From Strongyloides papillosus (lineage: Eukaryota; Nematoda; Chromadorea; Rhabditida; Strongyloididae): a stretch of 64,000 nucleotides of DNA. The position numbers and the translations under genes were made by a program. Under the pieces are notes generated by a model, which saw only the letters and a list, made by a program, of their open reading frames with translations, had not been told where the DNA came from and did no database searches. The stretch is taken from positions 1,178,001 through 1,242,000 of the forward strand of contig SRSI01000079.1 in NCBI GenBank assembly GCA_005656395.1. The letters run 5' to 3'. Shown piece after piece: positions 59,521 through 64,000 of this stretch. Position 1 is the stretch's first letter. Every line of letters begins with the position of its first letter.

Positions 59521-62259
59521 TTAATAAATTAACGCACCGCCAAGAAGGTCAATACGATTACTTGCAATACTCTTTTTATCAGAATAACTCTTTTTAGGTA
59601 TTCTATAGACAGCTGGACTAAGTTTTCTCAAATGATACTTTAACTCATTATCCCCATTAATATTATTATTTGTGTGACTCTCAATTTCAGCCAGACATGC
59701 TTTCATACTCCTTTTTCTACTCATGAAAGATGACTCGAAACGAGACGACTTCCTCTTCTCAATACCCGTGAGGTTAGAATACAATCCGGTGTTTACATAT
59801 TCAGTTTTAGAAGCATCGATATTAGGTATATTAGCAAAATACTGATTAATGGAGGATGATGTGGAGGCATGAGATGCTGTAGAGTATTTGGGTCTGGCAT
59901 TTGTTAATATATGAATTTTCCCCTCTGAATCACCTTCCAAATTCATAGGGACTGGAGATAGATTTATCAATTATAGATAAAAATTGTTTCCTTTTTACTT
60001 CGATCTGTTAAGAAGGAGTAAGTAAGATAGCTATATACATTAAAAAAGTTAAGAGAGATGTTAATTTAAAAAAAAAGGAAAGATAATGACTGTAATTTCT
60101 TTAAATAAACTAATAAAGCACCCAAAGGCAGTTAATTGTTCTAGAAACTACATTCAAAATAATTGGTGATAAGATAATTTTGTGAATATAAATTTGAAGA
60201 AAACAAAAAAAAGAACATTTCATTTTAAAGGGTAAGTATAAAGATAGGTTATTGTTGTTAAATATATATTAAAACATTATTTAATCATGATAAAAGAAAT
60301 AGGTTTTTAAATGAATAAAAATTACATTTAGTGGTAAAAATGATTTTTACTCTTTTAAATAATAGTAGTAATTTTAAAAATAAAAAATGAAAGCATTAAA
60401 ATTATGTCATTTTTAATGAGTTTGAATACCTCTTTTTGAATCATAACTTTTGTGGAGAGGATGTTTTTGCATAATTTAAATGAAATGATGTAATTATTTG
60501 ACAAGAGAGAGTGCTTTGGATTATTAACATTTTATCACATAATTTTAGAAACGTATATATACATATACTTTTTTATATATATACTAATGTATATATTTAT
60601 TTTACATATTAAAATGATACTAGTTAATATGAAGAAATACTTGAAGTTAGACCTAACCGTAATTCGAGAAAATAAAGAAATATATTTATGAAAAAAATTA
60701 AATATGTTAAGTTAAACGTATAAATTTGTAGTTTAAAATCCTTTAAAAGCAAACATTATATATTAAAATGGTTAAAAGTGGAAAATACTAAAAAAGGTAT
60801 AAAAGTAAATGTGGATTGTAAGTGGGAAAGTTGAAAAAGTAACACTAATTTGTATTGTTAAGAATGGAATGGTCTTCTGATTATGCATAATAAGAATGAA
60901 TTTTGATAAAATAAAAATAAAAGAAGAAGGTTAAAGTTAAAATAATAAATTATTTTGTATGGTGGAAGAAAAAATAAGTTAAAATATAGTTAAAATAAAT
61001 AATTAGAAAGGGGGATATCTAGAATTATTTAATATTCTTTGTCATTTGTAATCATTTGTCTAGAACTTTGCAATTTTCACCATTTATAGGTTTATGCCTC
61101 ATTAGAATGTCTTTATTTTTTGTGCTTAATAAGAAAAACAAAATTTTTTTGCTAAAAAATGAAAATAGAGTTAAATTAATTTACACTGAGGTAATGGATA
61201 ACAGTCAATAACAGGCCTATTCATTCTTTTTAATTAAGTGAATTATTAAAATAAATTATTTCATGTAAGTTATAAAAAAAAATAGTTTGGTAATGGGTAT
61301 GGCATCGTAAATAATATTTCTATAATGAAAAGTTTCACTTTCAAAGTTCATATATCTTTTATAGATGAAAATGACACCTGTTAGAGAGTGATAAAATTTA
61401 AAAAAAAAGTGTAAATAGATGAAATTTCATATGAATATTTAAAAAATAGACACTAGTAACATGTATAAAACCTTCAAAAAAGGTCTGTTTTGTTTAGAAA
61501 GAGTAAAATAACATAAGAGTAGTAAAAAACATTTTAAGTAATTAGAGGGAAATGGTGAAAAAAAAATATAAAAACAGAAATTTAAATTACTTATTAATAA
61601 TAGAAACAGAGCGAATCTTGTTAATACAAAAAGATTTAATTTCCGGAAAAATAAAAATTAAAAAGGAGGAAAAACATTTGTAATTAATATAGCATCATTT
61701 ATCTAATTACAGTAACAATCTATGTATATACTTGTTAACAACTAATAAAGTTTCTTATTTTTAAATCTTATCAATAGAAAATAATAACACCTAACATGTG
61801 AAAAGTCAATATAATAATTGACATCTACATCATCCATCTCAGAATATTAAAATATTAAGGAAAAAAAATAATTGATAATGTTAAAAATTAAAACTGTCAT
61901 AATAAATATAAAGGTTCGTTAATTAGATATTGTTAAAAAGATAAAATAAATATGTATAATAAATAGCTTGAATGAAGAAAAAGTATGTGAAAAAGAGCAT
62001 AAATAAAAACATAAGTTTGTGGAGTTATTTTCTTTTCAAATCACCCTTAGCATAATTAAAATTTAATGGGGTAATTGAGTTAAGGTATCAGAATATAAAT
62101 TTATATTATATATATTTGTTATGTTTATCTCTCTATATATAAAAAAATGTACTACTTACCATTATCAGCTCCAATTATTTTGTAAACATTATATTTGTCT
62201 GATGGTTTAGGGTAATGGCGGAAATTTTCAACCCTGATACTTGGATTGACAATTGGCAT
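59521..62259 (-). CDS. Unrecognised 176-aa protein, two exons (possible alternative first exon at 63.9 kb)
   Basis: Not assigned to a family. Exon 1 is 62259-62160 (MPIVNPSIRVENFRHYPKPS..., ending phase 1 at GTAAGT); exon 2 is 59951-59521 (acceptor TCTCCAG), giving 176 residues. No signal peptide or membrane helix. The protein is Ser/Asn-rich with basic clusters (EKRKSSRFESSFMSRKRS, RIPKKSYSDKKS) and a conserved-looking hydrophobic C-terminus DLLGGALIY. The 2.2-kb intron is long for this genome, so a missed internal exon is possible. A second candidate first exon at 63992-63878 ends in the same phase. The exon 2 frame could also be read from an ATG at 59970, but that start lies in the intron's acceptor tract. 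Confidence 0.6.
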
Positions 62260-63877
62260 TTTTGAAATGATAATAGATTTGTTTAAAATTTATAATTATT
62301 GTTTCAAAACTTTAATGAGAAATCTTTTCTATTAGCATTATCTGGAAAAAAAGTGATCGTTGTAGGGAAATTTTTAGAAATAATATGAAAATAAAAGACT
62401 ACAAACTTTTTCTCCTAACCAAAAACTACTTGTCCTTTAATCATCATTCCCATCTTTATCTAATTTTATTATAAAGCCTTCTAACAATAAAAAAACTTTA
62501 AAAGATTCAATCTTATATACAAGATGTATTAGTTAAATTTCAATTCTTTAAAAATTTCGTTACCTCAATAATAAATAAAAAAATAAAATAGGAAAATATT
62601 ACTTTCATTCAATTTAAATTATATTATCTAATTTATTAGGAGTATATGGACATAAGGGAAAACTTTATAAAAAAGTAACAATACATTCTAACTTTTTTAT
62701 AATAGCCTTATTGTTGTAGTAAATAGGAGAATTTAAGTTGATTTTAAAATAAATCTGAGTTATATGTATACATCTTGAAAATATTAAGATACTTTAAATA
62801 TATTCTCCATAAAGAAGTGATTTAATAGGATGTTATTGAGAAAAATACTGAAATTTAAAACCAAAACATAATAGTAATTAAATAATTATATACTTTGAAG
62901 TTTAGCAAAGTGACGAACAAAATATTTTTAAACATTAAAGAATTTTGCCATTGAATTAAACTACTTAAAGTAGGTTCCAAGTTGTTTATTTATAGAAGGA
63001 TTATCTTAATAATCTAAATAAAATTGATAAGACTAAAGAAACAATAGACTTCCTATAAAAATTAAGATAATGACAAAAAAAAAATTCTATTATCTCATGA
63101 ATCTTTGGTGCTTCTTAAAAATTAAAGATTATGAAAAAAATCGTCATGAAATAGAATGGTTAACTTTTAAATGTATAATAATAATCATAAAAAGAATGCA
63201 TTTTGTTGTTTGAAGTTTTCTTTATCAAAAAATACACACATTTAGTTAATAATATTAATTATATAGCTGTTTTTCCTACAACATAATAACCTATATCATT
63301 GTTACCTAATTTAGATAGGAAAAAAAACATTTTTCATTAATGTATTATACTTATTAATGATAAAAGAAGCTATTTTCATAAGTAATATTTATAAGTATTA
63401 TATTCGAAAATCCAAGAATGTAGTAGTATCCGAAGACATGTGTCTAAAAGTATTGTAAGTAGTATGAGAAATTATGTATTCTAACATGTCAAAATGAACT
63501 GTTAAAAATTATATTTATTATTATAATAAATGAAAAAAATTGAAGTGATATTTTTTATGAATTCCAGATCTTAATAAAATATTATCACTCCTAAACACAT
63601 ATATACATTATTAAAAACACTCTTTTATATTTGATATAATACAGAAAAATATGACTTCACACCACCAATACTCTGGTATATCAACTAATTTATTACGAGC
63701 ATTTTACTTCATTTACAAAGTTTAATATTTATGAATAATTTTTTCTATAAAATAATTATGGCTGATAAGGTATATAATAATTTTTTTAATAGTATAGAGA
63801 GTTAAACCGATACATTTAATGTTTTAATCAAATTTTATACTTAATGAAGCAAAAGAAGTTATACTTAAATGATTTAC
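62260..63877. other. AT-rich region between candidate first exons
   Basis: About 1.6 kb with no supported gene; probably promoter or intron sequence of the flanking gene. Confidence 0.4.
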
Positions 63878-63992
63878 CTTTTACTATTGTGAATGAGGAT
63901 TTCCGTTTTCTGTGTCCTGGCATATTACACATATTTAATCTGGTGATTTTTTCCAGACCCTCCATAGTTGATCTTAACTCTGTGCTCATCAT
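63878..63992 (-). CDS. Candidate first exon, possibly alternative start of the 59.5-62.3 kb gene
   Basis: Minus-strand ATG-ATG at 63992, 38 codons (MMSTELRSTMEGLEKITRLN..., with GHRKRKSSF near the end), then a GTAAAT donor at 63877. It ends in phase 1, the same as 62259-62160, and would join exon 2 at 59951. The composition is coding-like and unlike the flanks. It may also be an internal exon of a gene that begins beyond the right edge, because the window ends eight bases upstream. Confidence 0.5.
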
Positions 63993-64000
63993 CTTGAATT

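Noticed and set aside
1..64000. tRNA, rRNA, spliced-leader RNA, CRISPR or bacterial operon features
   Set aside because: No cloverleaf B-box, rRNA core, spliced-leader consensus or spacer-repeat array was seen. The gene structures are eukaryotic.

Overview
This is an AT-rich eukaryotic window from a nematode, most likely a Strongyloididae species (Strongyloides, Parastrongyloides or a close relative). Three things point there: very short introns (34-38 nt in the tandem family, mostly under 100 nt elsewhere) with GTAAGT donors and T-rich AG acceptors, clear nematode orthologues (a MEC-2/STO-type stomatin, a single-polypeptide animal fatty acid synthase), and a tandem array of secreted CAP (SCP/TAPS) genes, a family known to be expanded in these parasites. 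The species cannot be fixed from the sequence alone.

Layout. 0-1.3 kb: a somatostatin/allatostatin-C-like neuropeptide GPCR (minus) that probably continues beyond the left edge. 5.86-6.2 kb: a two-exon DPM3 subunit (plus). 8.65-8.9 kb: a 46-bp tandem repeat with a palindrome in each unit. 9.2-10.25 kb: a two-exon core-1 beta-1,3-galactosyltransferase (minus). 12.0-13.2 kb: a two-exon secreted M14 zinc carboxypeptidase without a propeptide (minus). 14.0-37.6 kb: twelve tandem CAP genes, all minus and called here CAP-1 to CAP-12 from left to right. Each has a signal-peptide/linker exon, a 34-38 nt intron and a CAP exon. Eight look intact (1, 3, 4, 7, 8, 9, 10, 12). CAP-2 and CAP-11 are pseudogenes, CAP-5 has a stop just before the intron, and CAP-6 has a frameshifted C-terminus. 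All twelve carry the same upstream element. Two almost identical 79-aa ORFs (plus) sit head-to-head with CAP-10 and CAP-12.

37.6-43.5 kb is gene-poor. 43.5-51.5 kb holds fatty acid synthase (plus), about 2,627 aa, with four apparent +1 frameshifts confined to the dehydratase region. Next come a 961-aa disordered, charged protein with two RVxF-like motifs (minus), a 52-aa ORF (minus), a five-exon MEC-2/STO-like stomatin (minus) and an unrecognised gene with two candidate first exons (minus) at the right edge.

The flanking genes are ordinary housekeeping and neuronal genes with no evident shared pathway. The CAP array is the accessory part. It shows segmental duplication, exon mosaicism, a nested TA-flanked transposon insertion and gene decay, the pattern expected of a fast-evolving secreted family. 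The predicted proteins have a signal peptide, a short pro-like region ending in a conserved dibasic site, a Lys/Thr-rich linker and a compact CAP domain that seems to have lost the usual His/Glu metal site.
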